This document shows, piece by piece, positions 1 to 7,147 of a stretch of 64,000 nucleotides of DNA. The DNA lies in contig NZ_FOMO01000013.1 in assembly GCF_900112645.1 (NCBI RefSeq), positions 1 to 64,000 of the forward strand. The letters run 5' to 3'. Below the pieces are notes generated by a model. That model was not told where the DNA came from, did no database searches, and saw only the letters and a list, made by a program, of their open reading frames with translations. Every line of letters begins with the position of its first letter. Within the stretch, counting starts at the first letter, position 1. The translations under genes were made by a program, and so were the position numbers. Source of the DNA: Phytopseudomonas straminea (GTDB taxonomy: Bacteria > Pseudomonadota > Gammaproteobacteria > Pseudomonadales > Pseudomonadaceae).

Positions 1-258
1 CAGAAAGTCGGCCGTGTGCTGTTCAACGGTTACCCGACCGGCGTGGAAGTCTGCGACTCCATGGTGCACGGCGGCCCGTACCCGGCGACGTCCGATGCTC
101 GCGGCACCTCCGTCGGCACCCTGGCCATCGACCGCTTCCTGCGCCCGGTGTGCTACCAGAACTGCCCGGACGCCCTGCTGCCTGACGCGTTGAAGAACGC
201 CAACCCGCTGCAGATCGCCCGTCTGGTGGATGGCGCCAGCAGCCGCGACGCGCTGTAA
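1..258 (+). CDS. Alpha-ketoglutaric semialdehyde (2,5-dioxovalerate) dehydrogenase, C-terminal fragment
   Basis: Open from base 1 and truncated by the window edge; 85 residues remain before TAA at 256-258. The tail contains the PTGVEVCDSMVHGGPYPATSD block and the IDRFLRPVCYQN segment, typical of aldehyde dehydrogenases that oxidise 2,5-dioxopentanoate to 2-oxoglutarate with NAD(P)+ in sugar-acid or hydroxyproline catabolism. The catalytic Cys and Glu lie outside the window, so substrate assignment rests on resemblance of the C-terminus only. A strong terminator follows at 281-307, so this is the last gene of its unit. Confidence 0.75.
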   Translation, partial: QKVGRVLFNGYPTGVEVCDSMVHGGPYPATSDARGTSVGTLAIDRFLRPVCYQNCPDALLPDALKNANPLQIARLVDGASSRDAL

Positions 259-280
259 GCGCCCGCTTCGCTGCGACGAG

Positions 281-307
281 AAAGCCGACCTCCGGGTCGG
301 TTTTTTT
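281..307 (+). terminator. Rho-independent terminator after the aldehyde dehydrogenase
   Basis: A 6-bp GC stem (CCGACC 285-290 with GGTCGG 295-300, 4-nt loop) is followed directly by seven T residues at 301-307. It lies 23 bases past the stop codon of the partial dehydrogenase. Confidence 0.85.
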
Positions 308-349
308 GTGGGCGGTGGATCGGACGTGATCGGTGCAGGTAGTCATCGG

Positions 350-398
350 TGTGGGAGCGGGCCATGCCCGTGATTCGCGCGCATGGCGCGCTCCCACA
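350..398 (+). repeat. REP-like palindromic repeat, copy 1
   Basis: Starts TGTGGGAGCGGGCCATGCCC and ends with GCGCGCTCCCACA, so the two ends pair into an imperfect long hairpin. The same sequence, inverted, is at 59221-59270, and a more diverged inverted copy is at 22349-22400. This is the form of intergenic REP elements in Pseudomonas. It is the only structure I see in the 352-base gap 259-610 apart from the terminator at 281-307; no start signal for a further gene is visible there. Confidence 0.7.
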
Positions 399-610
399 GG
401 AGAACCGCGCAAATGCCCTCTGCCGTGGCCCGTGTTGAGCGAAGCGACACCGTGCATCGCCCATCGGTTGGATAACGCGAAGCTTATCCACCAATCACAT
501 CGAAACCGTGCACCCAGCGATCTCGCCCAACCGTTCTCCCTGATCTTTACCGGTGTTTCCAGCAGCCGCTTTGCGCGACACTAGGCCGATGAGCCCAGAC
601 GGAGCCGCCG

Positions 611-1384
611 ATGAGTAGCGAAGACAAATTCACCCGCCAGACCCTTCTCGACGTACAGACCCTCACGCCCACGCTGTTCACCCTGCGCACCACCCGCGAT
701 GCCGGGTTTCGCTTTCGCGCCGGGCAGTTCGTGCGCCTGGGCGTGGAGAAGGCCGATGGCTCGGTGGTCTGGCGTGCGTATTCGCTGGTTTCGGCGCCCC
801 ACGACGAGCATCTGGAGTTCTTTTCCATCGTGGTGCCCGGCGGTGAGTTCACCAGCGAGCTGAGCCGCCTGCGCGTCGGCGACACCCTGCTGGTGGAGAA
901 GATGGCCACCGGTTACCTGACCCTGGATCGCTTCGTCGATGGCCGCGACCTGTGGCTGCTGGGCAGCGGCACCGGCATCGCTCCGTTCCTGTCGATGCTG
1001 CAGGATTTCGAAATCTGGGAGCGCTTCGAGCGCATCGTGCTGGTGTACAGCGCGCGCACCCTGGCCGAGCTGGCCTATCAGGACATGATCCACGGCTTCG
1101 CCGAACTGGAGCATCTGGCCGAGTACACCCACAAGCTCACCTATGTGTCGGTGGTCACCCGCGAGCAGGCGCCCGGTTGCCTGAACGCGCGCATTACCCA
1201 GCTGATCGAAAACGGCGAGCTGGAGCGTGCCGCCGGTCTTGAGCTGACCCCCGAACATTCGCGGGTGATGATCTGCGGCAACCCGCAGATGATCGACGAC
1301 ATCCGCCAGTGCCTGAAGACGCGCAACATGAACCTCAGCCTGACCCGGCGGCCCGGCCAGGTCGCTGTGGAAAACTACTGGTAA
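611..1384 (+). CDS. fpr: Ferredoxin--NADP+ reductase
   Basis: 257 aa, the usual length of the bacterial FPR family. It transfers electrons between NADPH and ferredoxin or flavodoxin in the cytoplasm. The FAD domain shows the RAYSLVS motif near residue 56, the RxYS signature of the family, and the NADP domain shows LLGSGTGIAPFLSML near residue 117; the protein ends in the FPR-type tail VENYW. The ATG is preceded by GGAG at 601-604. It resembles the second Fpr of pseudomonads rather than the better-studied FprA, judged from the N-terminal sequence. It stands alone, with a 226-base gap upstream back to a terminator-bounded gene. Confidence 0.9.
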   Translation: MSSEDKFTRQTLLDVQTLTPTLFTLRTTRDAGFRFRAGQFVRLGVEKADGSVVWRAYSLVSAPHDEHLEFFSIVVPGGEFTSELSRLRVGDTLLVEKMATGYLTLDRFVDGRDLWLLGSGTGIAPFLSMLQDFEIWERFERIVLVYSARTLAELAYQDMIHGFAELEHLAEYTHKLTYVSVVTREQAPGCLNARITQLIENGELERAAGLELTPEHSRVMICGNPQMIDDIRQCLKTRNMNLSLTRRPGQVAVENYW

Positions 1385-1520
1385 GGCCGTAGCCTGGCGT
1401 GCTGGCCAGGCATGTAAAGCACGGTTACAAACTTGCCGCTTTCGGTGTGACTCGCGCTCCAGTAGATTGCGGGGTCTGTTTCCCATTATCCGGTCTTCAT
1501 GGACAGCGACAGTAGTCGAC

Positions 1521-1640
1521 CGCCCTCGCCATTACGGACGAGGGCGCTTCCCAAAGGCAGCGCCGCCCGGCGCGCGCCCACCGTGCAGCAAAGCGCTGCG
1601 CATCCTTCCCGACAGCCGAGACTTCACGCGCCTGCGCCCT
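1521..1640 (+). promoter_or_regulatory. Foldable leader upstream of the TerC gene
   Basis: The 312-base gap 1385-1696 holds no gene that I can support. Within it CGAGGGCG (1539-1546) can pair with the upstream CGCCCTCG (1521-1528) to form an 8-bp hairpin. Overlapping AGGGCGC (1541-1547) can instead pair with GCGCCCT (1634-1640), closing a branched region of about 100 nt. These pairings exclude each other. TerC-family genes are often preceded by the yybP-ykoY manganese riboswitch, but its invariant GGGGAGUAG core is not visible here, so the identity of the element is open. Confidence 0.35.
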
Positions 1641-1696
1641 GCATGCGCGCCGCGTTCGGCCGTCTCTGTTTTCCCCTAGAGAGAGCTACACACTAA

Positions 1697-3259
1697 ATGG
1701 AATGGATCGCTGATCCGACGGCCTGGCTTGGCCTGTTGACCCTGATCGTCCTGGAAATCGTTCTGGGCATCGACAACCTGGTGTTCATCGCCATCCTTGC
1801 TGACAAGCTGCCGCCCGAGCAGCGTGATCGCGCGCGGGTGATTGGCCTGAGTCTGGCGCTGATCATGCGCCTGGGCCTGCTGGCCAGCATGGCCTGGTTG
1901 GTGACGCTGACCGATCCGCTGATCGAGGTGTTCGGAAAGTCGTTCTCCGGGCGTGACCTGATCATGCTGTTCGGTGGTGTGTTCCTGCTATTCAAGGCCA
2001 CCATGGAGCTGCACGAGCGCCTCGAAGGCCGCGTGCACCAGCCCGGTGGCTCGCGCACCTACGCCAAGTTCTGGCCGGTGGTGGCGCAGATCATCGTGCT
2101 CGACGCGGTGTTCTCGCTGGATGCGGTGATCACTGCCGTCGGCATGGTCGAGCACCTGGAAGTGATGATGATCGCGGTGATCATCTCCATTGGCCTGATG
2201 ATCGTCGCCAGCAAGCCGCTGACCGCCTTCGTCAACGCCCGCCCGACGGTGATCATGCTGTGCTTGGGCTTCTTGATGATGATCGGCTTCAGCCTGACCG
2301 CCGAGGGCCTGGGCTTCCACATCCCGAAAGGTTACCTGTACGCCGCCATCGGCTTCTCGATCCTCATCGAGCTGTTCAACCAGGTCGCCCGCTCGCGCCG
2401 CAAGCGCAGCCTGCAGGGCCAGCGCGGCCTGCGTGACCGCACCGCCCACGCGGTGATGCGCATGCTCGGCGGCAAGGTACAGGCCGATGAGGTCGGCGAG
2501 GACATCGCCGACATGCTCGAGGGCGAGCAGGGTGAAACTGCGCTGTTCGACCGTCGTGAGCGGGTGATGATCAGCGGCGTGCTGAACATGGCCGAGCTGT
2601 CGATCCAGAAGGTCATGACCGACCGCATGGAAGTCGACTGCATCAACCTCGACGACGCCCCTGAGAAGATCCAGCAGGCGCTGCTCGACTCGCCGCACTC
2701 GCGTCTGGTTGTGATCCGCAACGAAACGCGCGACGAGCCCCTGGGCTACATCCACAAGAAGGAGCTGTTCAAGGAACTGCTCAAGGGCCAGCAGCCGGAT
2801 ATCGAGAGCCTGGTGCGGGCGCCGATCAACCTGCCGGACAGCTCCAGCGTGCTCAGCTCGCTCGAGCAGATGCGCCAGGGCTCGACCCACGTGGCCTTCG
2901 TGGTCAACGAGTTCGGCGGCTTCGAAGGCCTGCTGACCCTGACCGACATCCTCGAAGCGATTGCTGGCGAGCTGCCGGACGCCAGCGAAGTGGATGGCCC
3001 GGATGTCGAGGAAGTGGACGGCGGCTACCGGGTCAACGGTGCGGTCAATCTGGCGGTGCTGCGCGAGCGGATGAACTTCGCAGCCAAGCCGACCGACGAT
3101 TACCAGACCCTGGCCGGCCTGGCCATGAGCCTGCTCGACCGCCTGCCGCTGATCGGTGACAAGGTCGAGTACCTGGGCTGGGAGCTGACGGTGATCGAGG
3201 TCAAGGAACGGCGCATCACCCGCGTACTGCTCAAGCCGGGCGGCGAGTCGGCTGCGTGA
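1697..3259 (+). CDS. TerC family integral membrane protein with CBS pair and CorC/HlyC domain
   Basis: 520 aa. Residues 1-235 form a TerC domain of about seven membrane helices beginning WIADPTAWLGL, with the acidic intramembrane motifs ..EIVLGIDN.. and ..VFSLDAV.. that are conserved in TerC exporters. Residues about 300-420 form a pair of CBS domains and about 430-515 a transporter-associated (CorC_HlyC) domain. This is the YoaE/YegH type of TerC protein, inner-membrane proteins linked to metal-ion (Mn2+) export; the substrate here is inferred, not shown. The ATG follows GAGAGAG. It is a single-gene unit closed by the terminator at 3275-3303. Confidence 0.85.
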   Translation: MEWIADPTAWLGLLTLIVLEIVLGIDNLVFIAILADKLPPEQRDRARVIGLSLALIMRLGLLASMAWLVTLTDPLIEVFGKSFSGRDLIMLFGGVFLLFKATMELHERLEGRVHQPGGSRTYAKFWPVVAQIIVLDAVFSLDAVITAVGMVEHLEVMMIAVIISIGLMIVASKPLTAFVNARPTVIMLCLGFLMMIGFSLTAEGLGFHIPKGYLYAAIGFSILIELFNQVARSRRKRSLQGQRGLRDRTAHAVMRMLGGKVQADEVGEDIADMLEGEQGETALFDRRERVMISGVLNMAELSIQKVMTDRMEVDCINLDDAPEKIQQALLDSPHSRLVVIRNETRDEPLGYIHKKELFKELLKGQQPDIESLVRAPINLPDSSSVLSSLEQMRQGSTHVAFVVNEFGGFEGLLTLTDILEAIAGELPDASEVDGPDVEEVDGGYRVNGAVNLAVLRERMNFAAKPTDDYQTLAGLAMSLLDRLPLIGDKVEYLGWELTVIEVKERRITRVLLKPGGESAA

Positions 3260-3274
3260 CCTGAGCTGGACATG

Positions 3275-3303
3275 AAAACGGCGCCCTGGAGGCGCCGTTT
3301 TCT
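3275..3303. terminator. Bidirectional terminator between the TerC gene and mscL
   Basis: Stem ACGGCGCC/GGCGCCGT (8 bp) flanked by AAAA on the left and TTTT on the right, located between two convergent genes. It can stop transcription from both sides. Confidence 0.85.
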
Positions 3304-3322
3304 TTGCTGCTCTGCTGCCCGA

Positions 3323-3736
3323 TCAATCCTTGTGCTGCTGGTTCTTGAGCAGGTCGCGGATTTCCGTCAACAGTACTTCCTGGGTGCTCGGCGCTGGCGG
3401 CACCGAAGGCGCGGCGGCTTCTTCGCGCTTGAGGCGGTTGATCGCCTTGACGCCCATGAAGATCGCGAAGGCGATGATGATGAAGTCGATCACCGTCTGG
3501 ATGAAGCGCCCATAAGCCAGCACCACGGCCGGGATATCGCCCTCGGCGGCCTTGAGGGTGATGGCCAGGTCCGAGAAGTCCACTCCACCGATCAGCAGCC
3601 CCAGGGGCGGCATGATCACGTCGCCGACGAAGGACGAGACGATCTTGCCGAAGGCCGCGCCGATGATGATACCGACCGCCATGTCGACGACGTTGCCCTT
3701 GACCGCGAAGGCCTTGAATTCGTTGATGATGCTCAT
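3323..3736 (-). CDS. mscL: Large-conductance mechanosensitive channel MscL
   Basis: 137 aa, matching the family length (about 136). It forms a homopentameric inner-membrane channel that opens under turgor stress. The N-terminal amphipathic helix MSIINEFKAF is followed by TM1 (GNVVDMAVGIIIGAAFGKIV, about 14-40), the periplasmic loop, TM2 (FIQTVIDFIIIAFAIFMGVK, about 76-98) and a charged C-terminal helix containing EVLLTEIRDLL. The reading frame is open further upstream, but the family start is the ATG at 3736, which has AGGGGG just upstream. It converges on the TerC gene. Confidence 0.97.
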   Translation of the reverse strand: MSIINEFKAFAVKGNVVDMAVGIIIGAAFGKIVSSFVGDVIMPPLGLLIGGVDFSDLAITLKAAEGDIPAVVLAYGRFIQTVIDFIIIAFAIFMGVKAINRLKREEAAAPSVPPAPSTQEVLLTEIRDLLKNQQHKD

Positions 3737-3949
3737 GTGTAACCCCCTGGATCTGTTTGGTGCGCTGAAGTGTAAAGCACCGCTAGCGGTCTGCCATGAT
3801 TGGCGTTCGGCTGGCGTTAGGTTTGTGACCCCCAGGTCGCGGCATTGTCCGAATTTATTACCGGAAGTTGATACAAGCCGGTTCGCTGCAGCGCTCTGCA
3901 TTGGTGCTTTGCGCACGGACGACCAGCGGTGGCCTGGCGCTTTGCGCGG

Positions 3950-3963
3950 TTGACGAGGATCAA
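3950..3963 (+). promoter_or_regulatory. Anr/FNR box upstream of the small DUF465 gene
   Basis: TTGACGAGGATCAA matches the Anr/FNR consensus TTGAT-N4-ATCAA at 9 of 10 conserved positions. Its centre (3956.5) lies 62 bases before the ATG at 4019. As a class II activator site it would put the start of transcription near 3998, just before the RBS AGGAG at 4007-4011. The rest of the gap 3737-4018 shows nothing else recognisable. Confidence 0.55.
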
Positions 3964-4018
3964 CGGCAAGGGTCTTCCACCTGATTAGAGTGGCCACATC
4001 ATTTTTAGGAGCCTGGCC

Positions 4019-4273
4019 ATGCATATCGACTATTCCGCCCAATCCGACACCGCCGCGCGGCTGCACGGTAACCCCGCCTATGCGGCGCTGGTGGAGCAGC
4101 ACGACGATGTCGACCGGCGTATCGTCCGGATTGAAAATGGCCTGGAGCGGCCTGACGGGCTAAGCCTGGCTGCCCTGAAATTGCGCCGCTCCGGTTTGCG
4201 CGAGGATCTGGCGCGTCAGCAGCGCAAGGCGCGCGGTGAATGTTGCAACTGCGGCAACCACTGCGACGGTTGA
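4019..4273 (+). CDS. Small DUF465 (YdcH-like) protein with a Cys-rich C-terminus
   Basis: 84 aa. The middle (HDDVDRRIVRIENG ... LKLRRSGLREDL) fits the short helical-hairpin DUF465/YdcH family, whose function is unknown. The C-terminus ends ECCNCGNHCDG, four cysteines and one histidine in eleven residues, which the second DUF465 gene at 4495 lacks; this could bind metal, but that is inference. A well-placed AGGAG RBS and a near-consensus Anr box upstream suggest expression under oxygen limitation. It is followed by a MITE-like repeat at 4321-4446. Confidence 0.75.
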   Translation: MHIDYSAQSDTAARLHGNPAYAALVEQHDDVDRRIVRIENGLERPDGLSLAALKLRRSGLREDLARQQRKARGECCNCGNHCDG

Positions 4274-4320
4274 TGCAACTCGTCGGGCGGGCGTGTCGGT
4301 GGTGATGGGCGAAGAGCTTA

Positions 4321-4446
4321 TTCACGATCTCGCGAGCTAGAGCGATCCAAGGCAAAAACAAGCGAGGAAGCGGAGTTTACGAGTGGTAAATGAGCATTCC
4401 GAGCTTGTTTTTAACGCAGGAGCGCCGACGCGCAGCAGATCGTGAA
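4321..4446. repeat. MITE-like 126-bp inverted-repeat element
   Basis: Bounded by the perfect 10-bp inverted repeat TTCACGATCT (4321-4330) and AGATCGTGAA (4437-4446). Inside is a second inverted pair, AAAAACAAGC (4354-4363) and GCTTGTTTTT (4403-4412), around a palindromic centre containing GAGTTTAC and GTAAATGAG. It encodes no protein. It fills the gap between the two DUF465 genes and has the look of a dispersed non-autonomous element of pseudomonads (recognised from memory, not searched). No clear target duplication is visible. Confidence 0.6.
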
Positions 4447-4494
4447 CATGCGCTAAGGTCAATGGATCACCACCCCACCATAGAGGAGCGACCC

Positions 4495-4731
4495 ATGACC
4501 GCCGAGCACAATCTGCGCGAAGAATTTCGTGAGTTCGGCGACGCCCTGACCGAGCGTCGCAAGAGCCATCCGGGTTTCGATGGCCTGGTGGGTCGCTACC
4601 AGGACCTGGACAAACGCATCGTCGAGCTCGAGTCCGGCAATCAGTCCTTCGATGACGAAACCCTGGGCCGCCTGCGCCGCGAGCGGGTGCTGCTCAAGGA
4701 CAAGATCGTGCAGGAGCTCACCGAACGCTGA
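4495..4731 (+). CDS. DUF465 (YdcH family) small protein
   Basis: 78 aa, highly charged, with the family pattern ..HPGFDGLVGRYQDLDKRI.. followed by ..LRRERVLLKDKIVQEL.. . DUF465 proteins are short cytoplasmic helical hairpins of unknown function. The ATG at 4495 is chosen over the open frame starting at 4390 because GAGGAG lies at 4482-4487 and the upstream part falls inside the repeat element. It appears to be a paralogue of the protein at 4019-4273 but lacks its cysteine tail. Confidence 0.8.
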   Translation: MTAEHNLREEFREFGDALTERRKSHPGFDGLVGRYQDLDKRIVELESGNQSFDDETLGRLRRERVLLKDKIVQELTER

Positions 4732-4794
4732 GCCTCAGTCGGTATTGGGTGTAGCGATGCGTGACGGATTCTTGGGTATCGCTGCGCTCAACGC

Positions 4795-4841
4795 CAGGCT
4801 ACGAGTTTTTGCGTAGCCTGGGTTAGCCGCAGGCGTAACCC
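4795..4841. terminator. Two tandem hairpins between convergent genes
   Basis: Hairpin 1 pairs CAGGCTAC (4795-4802) with GTAGCCTG (4813-4820). Hairpin 2 pairs GGGTTA (4820-4825) with TAACCC (4836-4841) and is followed by GGTTTCTTT. The preceding TATCGCTGCGCTCAACGCC block recurs near 59085 and, modified, at 55810, so this is a dispersed intergenic repeat. It probably ends transcription of the DUF465 gene and of the convergent acetyltransferase. Confidence 0.5.
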
Positions 4842-4868
4842 GGTTTCTTTATTGCTAGCCGTCAACCT

Positions 4869-5357
4869 TCAGGCCTGCACCACGAATCGTTGCAGCCCCG
4901 GTTCAGCGCCGTCGTCTTCCTGCTTACGCACCACGAATGGCAGCTCGCTCAGCATCTGTCGGCAGAAAGCGCTCGCCAGCTCATCCTGCTCGTAACAACA
5001 AACCAGCCAACGGCGCCCGTCGCTGACCGTTTGCTGCAGCAACGCACGGCCGATGCCCAGGCGCCGGTATTTCTTGAGCAGAAACAGGTCGGCGAATTCC
5101 ATGTCGGCCAGGCGCTGGTCCTCACAGGCCTCCAGCAGCAGAAAACCGGCAATGAAACCGTCGACCAGAATCAGCCCGGCGCTCCAGCCTTCGTCCTGCC
5201 AGTAGCGCTGCAGATGCGGCTCGTGCACGTAAAAGCGGCCGTCGACCTCGACGTCTTCCTGCTCCCAGCCCGACGATTCGTAGGCATAGAACTGGTAGAG
5301 GTTGCGGATCAGCGGCAGCAGCTCGGCGCTGGCGGGAATCAGTTCGATGGACATCAT
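4869..5357 (-). CDS. GNAT family N-acetyltransferase
   Basis: 162 aa with a GNAT fold: N-terminal helices with LIRNLYQFYAYE, the central strand MEFADLFLLKKYRRLGIGRALLQQ (about residues 100-124), which holds the acetyl-CoA pyrophosphate loop in the form RRLGIG, and a C-terminal strand ending in FVVRKQ. The substrate cannot be told from sequence. Two adjacent ATG codons (5357 and 5354) could start it, and neither has a strong RBS. The open frame extends to 5420 but has no better start. The gene is divergent from radA. Confidence 0.8.
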   Translation of the reverse strand: MMSIELIPASAELLPLIRNLYQFYAYESSGWEQEDVEVDGRFYVHEPHLQRYWQDEGWSAGLILVDGFIAGFLLLEACEDQRLADMEFADLFLLKKYRRLGIGRALLQQTVSDGRRWLVCCYEQDELASAFCRQMLSELPFVVRKQEDDGAEPGLQRFVVQA

Positions 5358-5491
5358 GGGTCTCGGGGCAGGGGAGCGGCGTATTATCGACCTGGCCGGT
5401 GCGCCGTCGATAGCCTGCATGCGCAGGTCTGTAAATTTATCCAGTTGTTCGGTATCGTTTCGGCCACGATTGATCAGGCAGGACGACTCCC

Positions 5492-6859
5492 ATGGCCAAG
5501 GCCAAACGCTTGTACGGCTGCACCGAGTGCGGCGCGACCTTTCCCAAGTGGGCCGGGCAATGCGGCGAGTGCGGCGCCTGGAACACCCTCACCGAAACCA
5601 TGATCGAAGCCGGCGGCGCTGCGGCGCCCAGCGGGCGAACCGGCTGGGCCGGGCAGCAGGCGCAGTTGAAGACCCTGGCCGAAGTCAGCGTCGAGGAAGT
5701 TGCGCGCTTTTCCACCGCGTCCGGCGAACTCGACCGCGTGCTCGGCGGCGGCCTGGTGGACGGCTCGGTGGTGCTGATCGGCGGCGACCCCGGCATCGGC
5801 AAGTCGACCATCCTGCTGCAGACCCTGTGCAACGTCGCCCAGCGGTTTCCGGCGCTGTACGTCACCGGCGAGGAATCCCAGCAGCAGGTGGCGATGCGCG
5901 CCCGGCGTCTGGGCCTGCCGGAAGACAAGCTCAAGGTGATGACCGAGACCTGCATCGAAAGCATCATCGCCACCGCCCGCCATGAAAAGCCCAAGGTGAT
6001 GGTGATCGACTCGATCCAGACCATCTTCACCGAGCAACTGCAGTCCGCACCCGGCGGCGTCGCCCAGGTGCGCGAGAGTGCGGCGCTGCTGGTGCGCTTC
6101 GCCAAGCAGAGCGGCACGGCAATCTTCCTGGTCGGTCACGTGACGAAAGAGGGCGCCCTGGCCGGCCCGCGGGTGCTCGAGCACATGGTCGATACCGTGC
6201 TGTATTTCGAGGGCGATCCCGATGGCCGCCTGCGCCTGTTGCGCGCGGTGAAGAATCGCTTCGGCGCGATCAACGAGCTAGGCGTGTTCGGCATGACCGA
6301 CAAGGGCCTCAAGGAAGTCAGCAACCCCTCGGCGATCTTCCTCACCCGCGCCCAGGAAGAGGTGCCGGGCAGCATCGTCATGGCCACCTGGGAAGGCACC
6401 CGGCCGATGTTGGTGGAAGTGCAGGCGCTGGTCGACACCAGCCATATGGCCAACCCACGGCGGGTGACGCTTGGGCTTGATCAGAATCGCCTGGCCATGC
6501 TGCTCGCAGTGCTGCACCGCCATGGCGGCATTCCCACCTATGACCAGGATGTGTTCCTCAACGTGGTCGGCGGCGTGAAGGTGCTGGAAACTGCCTCCGA
6601 CCTGGCGCTGATCTCGGCGGTGATTTCCAGCCTGCGCAACCGGCCGCTGCCCCACGACTTGCTGGTGTTCGGCGAAGTCGGCCTTTCCGGCGAGATTCGC
6701 CCGGTGCCCAGCGGTCAGGAGCGTTTGAAAGAAGCCGCCAAGCACGGTTTCAAACGCGCCATCGTGCCCAAGGCCAATGCGCCGAAGGAGTCGCCGCCCG
6801 GCTTGCAGGTGGTCGCCGTGACGCGCCTGGAGCAGGCCCTCGACGCACTGTTCGAGTAG
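5492..6859 (+). CDS. radA: DNA repair protein RadA
   Basis: 455 aa, full length for RadA/Sms, a RecA-like helicase that drives branch migration of recombination intermediates. The N-terminal C4 zinc finger has Cys10, Cys13, Cys24 and Cys27. Walker A is GGDPGIGKST (97-106), the RadA-specific KNRFG motif is at 254-258, and the C-terminal third is a Lon-protease-like domain with PLPHDLLVFGEVGLSGEIRP. The start is the family MAKAKRLYGC. The next gene downstream is a 57-aa ORF with its own Anr box, so radA is probably monocistronic. Confidence 0.97.
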   Translation: MAKAKRLYGCTECGATFPKWAGQCGECGAWNTLTETMIEAGGAAAPSGRTGWAGQQAQLKTLAEVSVEEVARFSTASGELDRVLGGGLVDGSVVLIGGDPGIGKSTILLQTLCNVAQRFPALYVTGEESQQQVAMRARRLGLPEDKLKVMTETCIESIIATARHEKPKVMVIDSIQTIFTEQLQSAPGGVAQVRESAALLVRFAKQSGTAIFLVGHVTKEGALAGPRVLEHMVDTVLYFEGDPDGRLRLLRAVKNRFGAINELGVFGMTDKGLKEVSNPSAIFLTRAQEEVPGSIVMATWEGTRPMLVEVQALVDTSHMANPRRVTLGLDQNRLAMLLAVLHRHGGIPTYDQDVFLNVVGGVKVLETASDLALISAVISSLRNRPLPHDLLVFGEVGLSGEIRPVPSGQERLKEAAKHGFKRAIVPKANAPKESPPGLQVVAVTRLEQALDALFE

Positions 6860-6895
6860 CTGCGGCGTTCTGCCGCTATGGGCCTCCGGCGGCTA

Positions 6896-6909
6896 TTGAT
6901 CCGCGTCAA
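6896..6909 (+). promoter_or_regulatory. Anr/FNR-like box upstream of the 57-aa gene
   Basis: TTGATCCGCGTCAA matches TTGAT-N4-ATCAA with one mismatch (G for A). It lies between the radA stop and the ATG at 6967; a class II geometry would place the transcription start near 6944. The -10 region is not distinct. Confidence 0.45.
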
Positions 6910-6966
6910 TGGCGGGGCAGGGCGGCAGTCGCAGGATGAAGGCGTACCCACAGAGGAGTCGCCATC

Positions 6967-7140
6967 ATGCTGCTGTTCTACGACATCATCGCCAAATCCA
7001 GTGCTTCCCACGTCGACCGCCTGGGCGTCGAGCGCAAGCGTCAGCCGCTTCTGGATTTGCTGCCGCGTGTGGTGAAAGCCCGTCGCGCCCGTCGTCGCGA
7101 GGCCGATGCGGCCTGCTGCGATTTTGGTATCCGCCACTGA
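6967..7140 (+). CDS. Small basic protein of unknown function (57 aa)
   Basis: Begins MLLFYDIIAKSSASHVDR and has an Arg/Lys-rich centre (VVKARRARRREAD) and a C-terminus with two adjacent cysteines (AACCDFGIRH). The ATG follows GAGGAG at 6955-6960 with good spacing, which supports translation. It is too short for domain recognition, and I do not know a function. A small gene after radA also exists in P. aeruginosa (PA4610 region, from memory). Together with the Anr-like box upstream it may belong to the oxygen-limitation response. Confidence 0.6.
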   Translation: MLLFYDIIAKSSASHVDRLGVERKRQPLLDLLPRVVKARRARRREADAACCDFGIRH

Positions 7141-7147
7141 GCGACCC

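Noticed and set aside
1541..1640. yybP-ykoY riboswitch before the TerC gene
   Set aside because: As a firm call it fails: the invariant GGGGAGUAG core is absent. Kept only as an unidentified foldable leader.
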